Shown here: in pieces, positions 1 through 13,528 of the stretch
How the letters are laid out: each line of letters begins with the position of its first letter
How positions within the stretch are numbered: the stretch's first letter is position 1
NCBI GenBank assembly: GCA_018907035.1
Contig: JACCIC010000225.1
Location: forward strand, 773,569 to 837,568
DNA: 64,000 nt
Direction: 5' to 3'
From: Sycobia sp. Sy_11
Lineage: Eukaryota; Arthropoda; Insecta; Hymenoptera; Epichrysomallidae
The notes under the pieces: model-generated
Seen by the model: the letters and a program-made list of their open reading frames with translations, nothing else
The model's database searches: none
Told to the model about the DNA's origin: nothing
Position numbers and translations under genes: made by a program

Positions 1-2188
1 CATGGTACTATTTTATAGGTACAATATAGTAGTTTTCTCTTTAAATTCGATTTATATTGTGCAGGTAGGCTATATGGCCATCTAGTAAGCATTATGGCCA
101 TTGAATTGCCTATAATACTAAAACGCGCGTAAAACATTAATTGGCAGTAACTATAAAAAAACTCCGCATTTCTGTAAATTATGCCAAAATACCATTTTGA
201 CCTTTGTTCGTAAAATTTTTTTAACTGCTTAAGAATCTGGGATAAAAATAGAGGTTTTCATGTGATAAAAGAAAGCTGGCCTTCAAATGACTTTGTTCCT
301 TGACCTCAAGACCGTGATAAAACTCGCAATGAGAAAGTTCATCTCCTCTAAACCTTTAAAACTTTTATATTGAATATTTTGTTGTCATCTGCCATTGTTC
401 GTCAGGATATTTGCATGCGATGATGAGACTTTGGCTACAGTTAAATAAATGTTCGAAAATAAACCTTGAAAAATGTCAAAGGGTCAGATCACCTATGGTC
501 TATGGTATAGAAAATATTTGGTTTTGAAGCAAGGCTATAATTGAATTTTACGAACAACGATGTTTTGCGTTTATTTAAACGCGTATCATATATAAATAAT
601 ACAGAGCAAATTTTGTTCGAAAAATTCGTAAAGAAGCATAATAATAATAACGTTTGATGCAAATAAATGTTACTTGGGAGAATTGTAGCAAATTATTTCG
701 TAAGTATTATATTAATTTAGTTAGTATTATGTTTCAGTTGAAAATTTAATGCCTCTGTGAAACAGTTAATTTCTATGCATACAAAATCAGGTTATTAACT
801 AAAGTGAATCATCGCATTTAATTTTGATGATTATTATATTTCCCTTGAAATTTAACATTAAATATTTTTCTGTTTCTATAATAATACTTTTAGAATTTTG
901 GAATTGTGTTTTATTATTATTTACAATATTAAACAGTCTTTTATCGATATAAATATAGAGCTTGCTGAAAATTAGTATAAACTATTTTGACTAACGTGGT
1001 TTTGAAAGAAATTCCATGGAAATTCCATAAATATCGCCGGACAGTCGAACTCAATATTTATCAATTCGAGTATCATGTACTCTTGTTCTAAATATAATAT
1101 TAAATATATAAATAGTAAATTAATGTACATTTTGCTTAATAAATGTGGAGCATGCTTACAAAAAAAGAATATAATCAACTAAGAATTAAGCAAATTAAAT
1201 GCTAACATAAATAAATGTTAGGGAGTTATTCGATCGGTAAAGAAAGGTAGTCGAGAATTGGCAATTAAAAAGGCTCTGCGAAGGTCCATATGAATCACTT
1301 GTCCGCTTGGATGTTTATAAATTTTTATTTAAATACCTAACCGAATCAAAGTGAATTATATTAAATTTATTTAATTCATTTGAATTGTGTGAAATTTACA
1401 TCCGCATACGTATTTCTACTTATGAAACGGCCATATTATTTTTCAAGTCTTATAATAGCGACCTTTCACTACTTATAGAGAAAACAACGTATTGTTAAGT
1501 ACTATTGATTAATTTTTCTCTAAAATTACTCTGGTAACTCGTACATTTTTTTGAGTTTTAAATTATTATTCTCTGAATTTTTTAAATAATCCGATGGATT
1601 TTGAAACCATAGAGAGGAATTTAGCTTGTCCAGAAATTTTCTAGATAATTACGTGTAAGCAGAATCAAACTCGTTCAATTAATATATTATTTAATGCGTT
1701 CATATATACGAAAATTATATTTTATTCTATAAATTCCTTTCTAAATTGTTTTATATTTTTTTATAATATAAAAAAGACAAAAATGATAAAGATTCTTATG
1801 AATTATCGAAAGTTATAAAAAAAATTTTCTTCTTGTAGTAGAAAGCCCTGTTTATACTCTAATTTTTAGATAAAATGAAATTAATATTATCAATCAAGGG
1901 AGACGGTGTCATAAACTATATCGCAAAAGAGATAATTAAAAAAAATGAAAGTTTAATTCTAATGAAAATTTAATTGACCGATTGCCGCAATTTGGACAAT
2001 CTCTTTCTGTTTTGGCCCCACTCTGCGTCGGTTACCTTTTACAGAACCCAAAGTTTAATTTAAGATTTCTCGAAAGAGCAGTTCCATAGATGATTTAGAT
2101 TTTCACGTGCAATACTATATATACAAAGCAAAAACGACGCTTCGTCCTTAAAATACAAAGCATTTTTCAGTGTATGTACATTTATATA

Positions 2189-2191
<3 letters not shown>
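1..2191. other. AT-rich non-coding DNA, probably intron
   Basis: No reading frame with coding character is visible on either strand; the short open frames are AT-rich and lack homology I recognise. Because the synaptotagmin-like gene on the minus strand must continue to the left of exon 3, this stretch is best read as part of its next intron. Confidence 0.5.

Positions 2192-2231
<40 letters not shown>
2192..2231. repeat. (TA)n microsatellite
   Basis: About 20 TA units, 28 bp into the intron after the exon 3 donor of the minus-strand synaptotagmin-like gene. Confidence 0.95.
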
Positions 2232-2232
<1 letters not shown>

Positions 2233-2259
2233 ATACAAAAATCTAATAATAATACAGAC

Positions 2260-2573
2260 CTCGACGAGCTTGACGCTGAGCAGGCCGTTGGGCGGATCGT
2301 AGCCGAGCTGCAGCTGCAGCTCGCCCCGGGTCTCGTTGGCCGAGCGCGGGCAGGAGATGTCGTCGCTGTCGGTGCTGCTGAGCCGCGGATGCGAGCCCGT
2401 GTCCGAGCCGTTGCCACTGTGGCAGCTGCCGGTGAGAGAGGGCAGGCTACGCAGGATCACCATGCGCTCGTCGCTGGCGACGAGGGCTCCGCCACCCGGC
2501 AGGGGCGGCGCCAGCGGACTGAGCGAGGAGCCGGTGCCCTCGTCGCAGCTGCACTCGGAGAGGTGGCGGCTCA
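2260..2573 (-). CDS. Synaptotagmin-like protein, coding exon 3 (linker and start of C2A)
   Basis: The exon encodes residues 116-219 of the spliced product, plus the last two bases of codon 115. It starts after a minus-strand acceptor with a pyrimidine-rich tract (AG at 2575-2574) and ends at donor GTCTGT (2259-2254). The first part is a low-complexity linker rich in Ser, Gly and Pro with acidic patches, typical of the tether between the membrane anchor and the C2 domains of synaptotagmins. The last 22 residues (GELQLQLGYDPPNGLLSV, then KLVE) match the first two beta strands of a C2 domain, with the family pattern G-x-L-x-x-x-L-x-Y-D-x-x-x-x-x-L-x-V. The C2A calcium loops and all of C2B lie beyond the left edge, so calcium binding cannot be judged. 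The exon is strongly GC-rich against AT-rich introns. Plus-strand open frames across it are shadows. Confidence 0.8.
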
Positions 2574-5500
2574 CTGTTGACGACGAGGTAAGAAGGGGGA
2601 GGGGAATTCGTTTAGAGATATTTTTATAACATAGAACGTAATATTGGGGTTAACCGAAATTCTGTTTGTTTATTATTTCAGGATCTTTTACGTTAATTTG
2701 CATATGCGTTTCACCGATATTGAAACTCACGGGGGTGATCTTGAACTAGCGCATATAAAATTTGACCTTTTTTTAGTTAAGCTCTATCAACCCTGTGAAG
2801 GGTTATTTAGCTACATGTAGTCGATGCAGTATATAAATTTAGAATGTAATATAAAGAATTTCATGCATGTTATATATATAAATATTTCGTGGGTTTTTTA
2901 CCTTAAGCATGATTAAATTCAAAATGATTTTGAAATTGAAATTCGTGATTGAAACCAATGATATTCGGTTGCTAGCGAAGGGTGAATTCTGTGGCGTGCA
3001 TTCCATCAACAGATGTTCAACAGAAATTCTCCTTATTGGAAACATCATAAGGAGACTCAATTCCATCGTCGCGACAGACCTTTATCGAACATGGCAATAA
3101 AGTCTCATTTCATCGCGCGCAGCCCTTGAAATTAAGGAAACGCACGTCCGTCCGCGCGGGTCACTACAGATGACCCTCAGCCCTAACAGCCCATTCTTTG
3201 TATTTTTCGGCGTTGGGCTTTTTCACGACAAGAGACTTTTCCGAGGTCGAGGAGAGCCCACGGAATGGCCGAGGGCAAGGCACTCTCGTTCGAACTACCG
3301 ACAAGTCGATTTCGCTGACCTACGTTCGATCGGTGTTGCGTTCCGCCGGGTCAGCGCGCGCATTAGTGTAAATCAATATCATTAGTACCAGTTGTAGGCG
3401 ATTTATCAATAAACACTAATCTAAAATTTAACATACTCTGTATACTCATTTCACCCATGCACCCGGACCACAATTCTATTAACTTTTGTATTGACATTTT
3501 TTACATCAGAGAATCTTATGCTGGGTATTAAGAAATATTCGTTTCAAAATTTATAGAAGAATCGATGTAATAAAGGCAAATAAAGTATTATTATATAGAA
3601 ATCTACGATATTTTTAGTATAATAAGTAATCCATATTAAGTAAGAGCAGGTTGTATCTCCATAGTAATATCTAAAGCTCTAGATGTTATTCTATAATTTG
3701 CATATTAATAACTTGTAGAGTAAACGCAAATATCTAAGAGGATCTCGTACCCGACTAGCACCAAAAGCTTTAGTAATTCAATAATTTCTATAATAATTTT
3801 GCAAGGATGCTCGAGTAATATCACTGCTGCCAAAACATTTTCAAGGTCTTAATAAAGCTGATAACATTATATAGTTAATTTTATTAATTAATATTTTTGA
3901 AAAATAATAACTTGATTAATTATAAACAATGAAAACAAGTTATATTCCTGATTCTTTAATACTTGGCAAAGATCTGTATTAGACGATGAAATATTTTCCT
4001 ATTTATAATCACAGTTAGTGAAAATTACAGGATCAGTGTTAATTTTATATTGAATGAATTCCATATATGGAGTTTATTCTGCATACATTGCATAAAAAAT
4101 GAGAAAGAGAATTTATATATTTATCGAGACGTTTAGAATTTCTAAAAATTAGTCTTAGGCTATTTTCTTTTTACAAGGAAGTAAATACGTATATAAATAG
4201 TACGCGGAACTCGAGCTAATTCTATTGCCCAAGGGACTGACCTATCTCTTTGTTACTGTCGTTTCTACATTGGGTCAATATATGTATATATATAGACGCC
4301 TTCCTTTACAATTACACGTCTCGTCCAAATAGCACGAGAATTTGTCGCAAAATAATGCCTCGAGCTGGATGTTAATATTTAAGATTTAAAAATTCATCAT
4401 TTAATAACTATATGGCTATAAGGATCAATTAAAACATGAATAAACGGATATACATTTATTAAAATTTTTTGTGATTAATATTTTGAATCGGATGTTAAAC
4501 TTCTATACCACCATAAAGCAAAATTTCAAACTAATTCATTATATTTCGTACATTCGACTGGCCAATGTTAAAATAGCCTTATTGCCTCCTCTATCATTTT
4601 TTGTATAACCCACTGCAATGAAGAGTGCAATATATATATATATATATCTAAACGCTTTGTTCGCCCTCATCTATACATATACCAACATATGTGGACAGTA
4701 TCACTTGGACTTTATTCGCGATACCGAAAATAAAACGACAAGAATTTAAGGTGTGGTTCGAGTACGACTCCAAGACTCAACGAGGTGATATGATATAATA
4801 AATTCTCGCGCTACTTAGAAATATACTTGAAAAATGTATATAAATGAAGTCATTGCGGCTTTCTCATATTTTCTAATATCGATTAATTTTTTTTCTCTTC
4901 AAATATTATTTTTATTTATGACAACTTTCAGATTTAATAAAAAAATACGTCAATTTTGAATTATAATCCTTAAATATGTTCTTAAAATAATGGGCAAGCT
5001 ATACATTTAGAAATATCATTAATAGATTTTACTTTTATAGTTTTCTTTTCTACTATCATATATGTAAAAATTATAGGAAGTTGTAATATAAGCTTTCAAT
5101 AAGCGTTGTAAATATCTGCATATATTCTAGTCTAGTATAGAAATATCAACGTTACTACGAATATATTTTTAACCTGAATTTTTTCGAAAAATTTACGCTG
5201 AAGATAAGCTAATTTTATTACATAATTTCGTAGCTTGAATTCATTCATCATTTAAGACTAGTTTCGGTAAATTTTGTAGAATTTTTACTCGCGCATAAAT
5301 TGCCCTTGAGTAAAGAGTCCCTTTTTGTTTAAAAGGTATCATGCGTAATTTATAAGTTATTACAAAGTTTACTTAATCGTGACCTTTCTGATATCATTCG
5401 TAACATTTTTTGAACAGTTTATTTATTATTTTTAATTATGCTTGAAACTTTTTAGCAGTAAAAACATGACCCTAATCAAGGGAAAGATAAAGTAAATTCT

Positions 5501-6366
5501 GCAATAATTTAATTTATACATACAATATTATTAACACAAACTATTTTTGGTTTGATTTACAAAAATGGACTTTCACAGTCCTTTAAATATTTAGTTACTC
5601 CCCTCTCTCTCTCCGCAAATGGGAAAACTGTATTTCTTCTGAAAATTAAGTACAGTTTAATTTCGAATAAATTAAATTAAAATAATCACGTTATAGCGAA
5701 GAAAAGATATTTAGTTAATGGTATAAATAATGAAGTATTTCTATATACTAATGTTAAAGGTCTGGAAATGTCAATTTTTTAAAAATAATCTTTAATGATC
5801 CAGCCCTTAATATAATAATTTGATCGATTATACGAAGTCCTCAATTAAATTTAATAGATGAATTTGTTAAAAAAATATTGCAATTTCATTATATAGTAGC
5901 AAATGATTTTTTGAGAACTTGTATTTTCGGAATCACGTACAGTAGCAGATATTATTGGTTTTTCTATGAAATATTATTTTCATCCAGTCGATGTCGTAAC
6001 TCACTTTTAATCCATTAATCTTCAATCCCTTTTACGGTTATTAGTTCAAAAACTTTTTCCATTAAACCACGGTAGTAAATTATAAATAAATGCAGCAGAA
6101 AGGAGTGAAATTTTTTTTAAGCACATAAGCTTATAAGCACATTGTTTATCATTTGGAAAATGCACTTTTGCATTACAAAGGTTAGATGAAATAGAAGTGG
6201 TTTACCGTGGCGATTGGGGATTCGAAAAATGAATTATCTTGTTAACCAATACATCACCTTGCATTCAGGTATATCTGAATTCATTTAAACTTCAATATTT
6301 AAACTGCCGCGCTTTATCTATCGCAGAATTTTTGATTGAGCATGCACCGATTTTTTTGTAGCACAT

Positions 6367-6368
<2 letters not shown>

Positions 6369-6445
<77 letters not shown>
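6369..6445. repeat. (CA)n microsatellite
   Basis: Uninterrupted AC dinucleotide array of about 38 units inside intron 2. Confidence 0.97.
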
Positions 6446-6446
<1 letters not shown>

Positions 6447-6599
6447 CTCTGACATGTATCGAAGCGTCATTGCACGCAAACGTTTTTACGTTCGCAAATA
6501 TTTACAGAGATCACTGTGAGCAACCGGCAGAATGTCGTAGTCGAGCGATACGTTGAGTCGGACCACTGAAAATCGCCTCTTTGCAAAGCATATGCTCGA

Positions 6600-6602
<3 letters not shown>

Positions 6603-6645
<43 letters not shown>
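6603..6645. repeat. (TA)n microsatellite
   Basis: Uninterrupted TA array of about 21 units in intron 2. Confidence 0.97.
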
Positions 6646-6649
<4 letters not shown>

Positions 6650-6845
6650 AAGGCCGAAGAAATTCGTCCGATTCAAATTAACAAATAATAATAGAGTTTG
6701 AATCGCGCGATCTAAATACGAGAGGTATTTTCATTATCGATCCTCCCTTCTACCCTCCCTCCAGAAATATTTCCATTGGAAAATCATTCGCGCTTCATTT
6801 TCCGCCCGCGCATATATAACGGCTTCGTGCGCGGGGGCGTAGTTT

Positions 6846-6847
<2 letters not shown>

Positions 6848-6888
<41 letters not shown>
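6848..6888. repeat. (TA)n microsatellite beside exon 2 donor
   Basis: About 20 TA units, 53 bp into the intron after the exon 2 splice donor (GT at 6941-6940, minus strand). Confidence 0.97.
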
Positions 6889-6892
<4 letters not shown>

Positions 6893-6941
6893 AAGGACGG
6901 CAGACTTCCACCTCCTCCCGCCTCGATTGATCTACACGTAC

Positions 6942-7162
6942 CGTCGCGCGTCTCCCTGACGCGATTATTGAAAATGCCATCGCGCGGCAATTGCTGCTGC
7001 TGTTGCTGCTGCTGCCAGTCGTCCTCGGGAGTCCGGCAGCCGGCGCTCAACTGCTTGCCCAGGATGCCGAGGCTCGGGTGTAGCTTGGCCAGGGGATGCT
7101 CCTGATTGCTGCGCATGGATTTTTCCGCCTCCTCGGCCCGGTCGAGCAGATCCTTCTCGAAC
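6942..7162 (-). CDS. Synaptotagmin-like protein, coding exon 2 (juxtamembrane linker with polyQ)
   Basis: The exon encodes residues 42-114 of the spliced product. It starts with one base that completes Trp41 and ends with the first base of codon 115. The acceptor is a CT-rich tract ending in CTAG (AG at 7164-7163); the donor is a near-consensus GTACGT. The protein begins FEKDLLDRAEEAEKS, a charged, probably helical juxtamembrane segment following the membrane anchor. It then has a Pro/Leu stretch and a tract of eight glutamines (residues 91-98) encoded by mixed CAG/CAA codons. The reading frame is fixed by exact phase agreement with both neighbouring exons. No catalytic function is expected; it is the flexible tether between membrane and C2 domains. 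The Q8 tract is a likely site of length polymorphism. Confidence 0.8.
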
Positions 7163-9828
7163 CTAGAGAGAGGGAGAGGGAGAGCGAAGGGAATGAACGT
7201 ATATAGTAATGGACACGAGAATTAGTATAAATTTGGGGCGCAATTGGGGAGATTTATTGATTCTGCGCTGAAAAAAGTTGCCTTGATTCAAGTAAATATT
7301 ATGCACTGCAAATCTATTTACTCAATTTCAATAAATATATCTAAAAATTAAATATTTTTTTTAATGCAAGGGAATTTTTTGTTCGATTCAAATATCAATT
7401 TGTACATAAACAATCTTTATTTAAATTAATAATTAGGAATTTAACTGAAAACATCATTTACTTAAAAATAGCAAGTAATATAATTAAATTTTTTTACTGC
7501 GGCATTAAAAAAACTTGAATAACTAAAATATGTATTTAATTCGAATAGTACAATTTCGTAAGTACAAAATAAGAAATGTAAAGAAACGTTTGCTTCCACT
7601 AATAAAATATGGATTTTTCATTAAGAAATGTTGCTTATTCAAATAATTTATTAATTAATTCGCATTCTGTACAAAATAAACATTTCAAGTAAATATTTAC
7701 TCAATTAAAAAAATATATCTTGATATTTTAAAAATACAAATTAATGTTTTACTAAAGATCTTTTAGAAGATGATAAACTTTATTAAGTAAATAATTGCTT
7801 TCACCATACAAAGATTTTATTTCGTAAGAACAAATTATATATTATTTACATAATAAAAATGCTTTTCTTAAATCATGCATTTTACTGATTTTTTAGTTAT
7901 AGATATTTATCTGTAATTTGTTCAATACTAAAAATACCATCTTGTAACGATATTTTAAAAATATTCGCTTACACGGAATAATTTGCTGCTATGTAGATTG
8001 AAAATATTTATTTGTATTAAATTTTTGTAAATACTTCCCGCTAGTTGCATATAATGTTTGATGCTAACAGTTATCATTTAGTCTAAGAAATCTATGTTTT
8101 CTGCTGCTCGAAGAGTTTGAGCAGGAGACCTTTACGTCTAGAACGAAATTAGTAGACATGATACAGTAATGAATAGATATAGTTATAAAAAACTGATTTT
8201 TTTATTATGAGGCTAGAATATCAGAATAACTATTTAAAGTATACTACTTGGTTCTTTTTAAAAGAAAATATTTTTATATAATAAGTATAATTTGTATTTA
8301 AAATAATAATTACAGTATTTGAGAAACTAATGAAATTTATGTAAATAATACTTATAATATATAGTAGCTACAGAAATTACTAATTTACTTGAATCAAGAA
8401 AATTTTTTTTAATATTAGGAAATTTTTTCCCAGTAAGTATAACGTTGTTAGGTAGAATAGAATTGTTCGCATTTTTCAGAACATTGCACCAAAAAATGTT
8501 TCCGTGCAAACTTGAATCAATATTATAGTCATAAATATTTTCGCTTAAACAATTTTATGAATGTATTTGTTATAAATAACTAATCAAACATTTAGGTTTG
8601 TACAATCGTATGCCACTGTTATTAAAAATAACTAAAACTGTTTTTATATATATGATGGTAAACCGTAAAATTACTGCTTTTTATTTTTACAATAGAGATA
8701 CTCTGCATGATTAAGGAATTTAATCAAATTTACTGCAGCTGTAACGTCGGTGTACTAAAAAAGAATGATTTTAAAGGGGATATATATGCCGACAATTTTA
8801 TTAAAAGTTGAAAATGTGTAATGTACAACTATAGAAGTCGCTATTTTATTTTACAAAAAAAATCTAGACAAGTTAATAACGAGAAATAATAATCGTTGTA
8901 TTTTTTTGTATATAACATTAAAATGAATTGAATATCGAAATCTGTTCTAACACGATTATTTTGAAAAACATCAAACTGTAATAAACGATCCTTAGTAGAA
9001 ATTAAAACGATCATTGTATTATGAATGGAGCAGGTTTTTCGAGAAGACTATGAATATAAGTATATTAAATATAACCCAAAATCATTGATTAATTTTATCA
9101 CCCTACTACTAGGCAATCGAAATATATAAATTGTAAACAAAGAATATAAGAGATACTTTTTTCCTTCAAGAACCATTAATGTTTGTTTCTCTGCAGAATC
9201 CGCATTTTTATTTTATTATACTCGACAATACAATTAATGAAATATAGTCACAAAATTAATTATGAAAATGACGAATGTACATAATATTCCGATGAAATTT
9301 GAACTTTATTCGATAAATAACGAGTGTGCTTCATTCGATATACTTCAACAATAACCTGGTCGAGCTTGAGTTTGGCGACAATAAATTAAATCACGTTTGC
9401 AATTCTTACATAATGGCTTTTAGTTACTAATCGAATAATCTAAATTAAATTTACAAATTACAATAAATATTTTTAATTATTATACATCAATAACTTAAAT
9501 TAATATCAATTATAAATGAATTTTAAATACAAAAAGCATAAAAATTTTACATGAATTACTTGAATTCATTGATACTTTTTTTTAAATCGATTTATAAAAC
9601 AAGAATATATAAAATTTCTCGTTCATAGAAGCTTATTCGATATAGTTTCCTCGCAAAAACTCGTGCGTGTATTTGATATTGTATGCTTTTTCTATTTCTA
9701 CTCTTCCGTCGCGCGAGCCTCCCCCCTCTTTTCTATGCAGAATGTCACTGGTAAATATCTGTTGCTATAATATGCGAAAGAGCAAGCGAAAATTTCACAT
9801 TGAACAAAATATAAATGTGAAAGGGGAA

Positions 9829-9887
9829 AAAGAAGAAGAAGAAGAAGAAGAAGAAGAAGAAGAAGAAGAAGAAGAAGAAGAAGAAGA
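9829..9887 (+). repeat. (GAA)n trinucleotide array
   Basis: About 20 GAA units, open in one frame as a glutamate run. It lies in an intron and the flanking open frame lacks splice or start context, so it is a simple repeat rather than coding sequence. Confidence 0.95.
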
Positions 9888-12800
9888 TTAAGTAGAAGAA
9901 GAAAAAAATCGAGTGAAATGCAATAGAAACTGTATTAGATTTATATTTGTTTTTCAATATTTTATGCATTTGAATGGAGATGGGCAACTGTACGAGAAAA
10001 TTCTGTATTACTCCGACACCAAATCAATAAATAAAATGCTATTCGATGCGCTCAGAGTTAAATATAAGACGATATGCAAATATTCGAATCTTTTAAATTA
10101 GTATAATCCGTGAAAATATATTTTTCCGTAGACGATCTCATAATTTCCAGCTTCTCTGTTTGTCAAAACATTTTTGTTCGCAATAGTTGTACTTTTAATA
10201 GTTTTTATATATCGAGAACAAACGAATATTTTTATACATTATTTTAATATACTTGAAACATATTTATATTTTCTATATAATTATATTTTTTTATGTTTAT
10301 TATTGTTGTAAATGATGGGTAGTTTATTACAAAACTTAATTGTTCTCTACTTTTATTATGAATTTCATTTAAGTCTTGTCATTACTTTTTAATCTTTCAT
10401 AAAGTACTTTTATTTTTATCTTATCTATGCTCTTTATGAAATATTTTATTATTTAATTAATAAAAATATATCAATATTAATGTATATCTCTTATTAGACC
10501 GTTCATTTCGTATCTACCTTTAGAATAAAAAATGTTTTAAAGAGAAATCGCGTAGTAATTAAATATTTTCTTTATTTTTAAGTTGTAAAAAATAAGTAAT
10601 AATGTGTTTATGTAAAAAACTGTAAAAGAATGAAAGAAAAATGAATAATAATGTCAATACTAATAATAATAATAATTGGAATTTAAAATAATGATAGCAG
10701 TAATCGAATATGCTTTCTTTTCAATGCTGAAAAGACCGATGCGATTATTTTATACAAAGCTATCCTTTTTTGTAAGAGTCTTTCTGCGAATCCAATAAAT
10801 GGCTTTAAATTTAATGAAGAGGGAATCAAAATATTCATTCGAGACGAGGAATTCTTTTTCTCGCAGCGTAAGTATAAACAAATTATTATTTTAATTGCGT
10901 ATAAAAGATTTGTTTAATATTATCAGCGTTCAGTTAGATCAGCAAACAGACAACAATTTTCTCAAGAATTTAGTAATTTATTTTAGAAATTAAAATTCCA
11001 TACTAAATGATAGAGTTTTCGCAGTTCAATATGGTAAAACTTTATACGGAGTTATGTATATTATTTTTAAATTATCTATCATTTCTGATTTTCATGGACT
11101 GTTGCATTAATCTGAAAAGTGATATATCAATGCACGAGTTCTAATGCAAACAATTTCGAACAAATAATGCACATTCTGCTTGGAACAATAGAACGAGTTA
11201 CGAAAATTTAAACACTCCTAATTGAAGTTAAATGTTTGCGCACGTGCGAGTGCGTGCTTACTTTGCTTAAATACAATTAAATACATATTCCAATCAATAA
11301 CGTTTCAATTATACTTGCAAACTAGGAAAATTTCATTTATAACGGATCGAATTTACTTCGAAGATGTAAATTCCAATAAAGTATCAAGCTATGAATAATG
11401 TTTCAAATTAATAAATAAAAGAAAAAACTTCTCAAAAATTTTATTCAGTTCAATAAAAGCCCAATTCATTTCCAGGATCAATACCATACTTTGTTTGTCT
11501 ATAATAACGAAAGATCATGGATTATTGGTTTATTGATGAAACGATTTTATTGAAGGGTAAAACGACAACAAAAGAAACAACAGTCAGGCGATTGAGATTT
11601 GCAGATACGTTTTAATTACCATCCGTTGTTAGTTTTTCCGTTTTGTTTAAAATCAAAACTTGAAGTAACGTGCATCGGCAAGTCATCCGTCCATAACTCG
11701 CGTGTTTTACGGATGAGCGGCTTCCGTTTCAAAACTGACCAGGATGTTCCCCAGTCCATTGTATTTCTTTATCTCGGCTCATGTGTTTACAGGTGTATTT
11801 TATTACAAACCCATTCTTCCACGGGTACATAAACAATTGGTCGTTTCAACACAGTAGCAGTGCGTACAAACCATCGGATTAAATTTTTATTAAGGAAATT
11901 CCGGTCGTGAATGTTCGTATATTATCACGGAATCGTTTGTAGGAGATTTTATGTTATTTGCGGTATGCTGAATCATACAGTATCCTGAATTTCTTTCCTT
12001 AACATGGAAATATTAGTAAAATTATGATTGTATAATTTTTATCTTTTGCACGGGTTCTTATGGATTTACAAAAATTGGAGGAGGTAAACAGTGGTGAAAG
12101 TTAGGTCATAAGAGGAAGAAGATTTTTCTCAATTCAACATTTGAAGAATTGTGGGTTGCTAAATCCTGTTAAGCGAGGCAGCTGACACCAAGAGAAAAAG
12201 AATGATACCTTTACAATTTTGTGCGAAATGAAAATTGGCGGCAAAATTTGCCAAATACGACGCGAGATGGTAAGCAACGCCTGGTCTGCAACTCGGCCCG
12301 TGTCATATAGCGAAGCATATTTATCTCGATTAACCAATTTTAAAGCAATAATGATGTCTGGACACCGTTAAGCAAGGTATATAGCTACCATCGAAACGAA
12401 AGAGTTGCAGATACCGCTTTAATTTGTGCTAAACGATAATTCGATCCAAAAGTGACGCGTATTCAATACGAACCGTCAAGAACTCTTCGACATTCCCTTA
12501 CACGGTTAGAATTTTCATTTTTAACGTGTATATATTTGAAGAATTAATTATGAACAGCAATCGACGGGATTTCAAATTGAAAACATCCTTATTCCATCGG
12601 CGTTGGGGTTTGTCATGAAACAATGATTAATTTCTATTATAACAATACATCTCCTTTCCTCTTCCGGCTACCACATGGAACATTCATGCAATCCTCTGGC
12701 TTTGATTAACTCGAGCATATCCAGACGAAGCTGGATGAGAGCCGTTTGTCAGCGTGACTCCCAGCATCATGAGGCAGGTATACTGTATGGTACGGGCACT

Positions 12801-13338
12801 ACCGAAAGATCGCGAGTAAGATTATTTTTGTACGATTCATTTATACAGCTTTCCAATGCGTTTTTCTCAAAATAGGATGATTTTGAAAGTGATAGCAAAT
12901 AATCTTTAGCCGCGATTAAGTTCAACCGCGATTAGGCTGTAATTAGGATGTAATTGTGAACTAGTCCATTTCTTTTGTTTTTGAAAGAATGGGAGAGACC
13001 TTTCATAGTGGTTATCAGTAGACTGATTGTATCTTAAAATGTATGATATTATTGTACTCTATATCAATTTATTATTGGATTTCGACAACCAATGAAATGT
13101 CTGTGCATGTTTATGAAGGTAATAAATAATATATAAAAATTTTAGAATAGTGAATTTTTATTACATCTTTAAAAAAATTAAAAAAAAAGAAAATGAATAA
13201 AGTTATCAAAGTACAGACGACCTCCGCAATAAAAACTTATGATCCGCAAATTAAAAATATGCAAATTTTGCATTCTGCCATGCCTAATACATCTTACTAT
13301 TTCATATCTGTTGGCTTCTAGAACGAGTCGTACCCTCT

Positions 13339-13366
13339 AAAAAAACAACATAAATGTTGTTTTTTT
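13339..13366. repeat. Perfect 13-bp inverted repeat, 2-nt loop
   Basis: A run of A followed by CAACAT, a two-base AA loop, then ATGTTG and a run of T. A hairpin is possible, with no known role here. It lies in intron 1, 160-190 bp past the exon 1 donor. Confidence 0.9.
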
Positions 13367-13468
13367 ATTGGGTGGCTTGCTCGTGTAATATTCGATTTCA
13401 ACGAAATCCAACGCGATGATGTCCCTTGCTCGCTAAACAACTTATCCCAGTAATGAGAATATCAAAGT

Positions 13469-13470
<2 letters not shown>

Positions 13471-13519
<49 letters not shown>
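13471..13519. repeat. (TA)n microsatellite abutting exon 1 donor
   Basis: About 24 TA units beginning only about 9 bp into intron 1 on the minus strand, immediately after the splice donor. Confidence 0.97.
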
Positions 13520-13520
<1 letters not shown>

Positions 13521-13528
13521 CTACCCAC

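Larger units (their letters stand above)
2574..6941 (-). other. Intron 2 of the synaptotagmin-like gene
   Basis: This 4.4-kb intron is flanked by donor GTACGT (6941-6936) and an AG acceptor (2575-2574). It is AT-rich except for a GC-richer patch at about 3100-3400 with no convincing exon, which may be regulatory. It contains a long (CA)n and two (TA)n arrays. Confidence 0.7.
7163..13528 (-). other. Intron 1 of the synaptotagmin-like gene
   Basis: A 6.4-kb AT-rich intron from donor GTGGGT (13528-13523) to the CTAG acceptor at 7163. It contains a (GAA)n array, a 13-bp-stem hairpin and many short AT-rich open frames with no coding signal. No additional in-phase exon is needed, since exons 1 and 2 join directly. 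Confidence 0.65.

Noticed and set aside
2170..2629. Plus-strand open frames over 2170-2629, including a possible GAG|GTAAGA donor at about 2587
   Set aside because: The minus strand gives C2-domain sequence and exact phase agreement with exon 2; the plus-strand frames are shadows.
9667..9891. Open frame ending in a glutamate run
   Set aside because: Entirely due to the (GAA)n array inside an intron.
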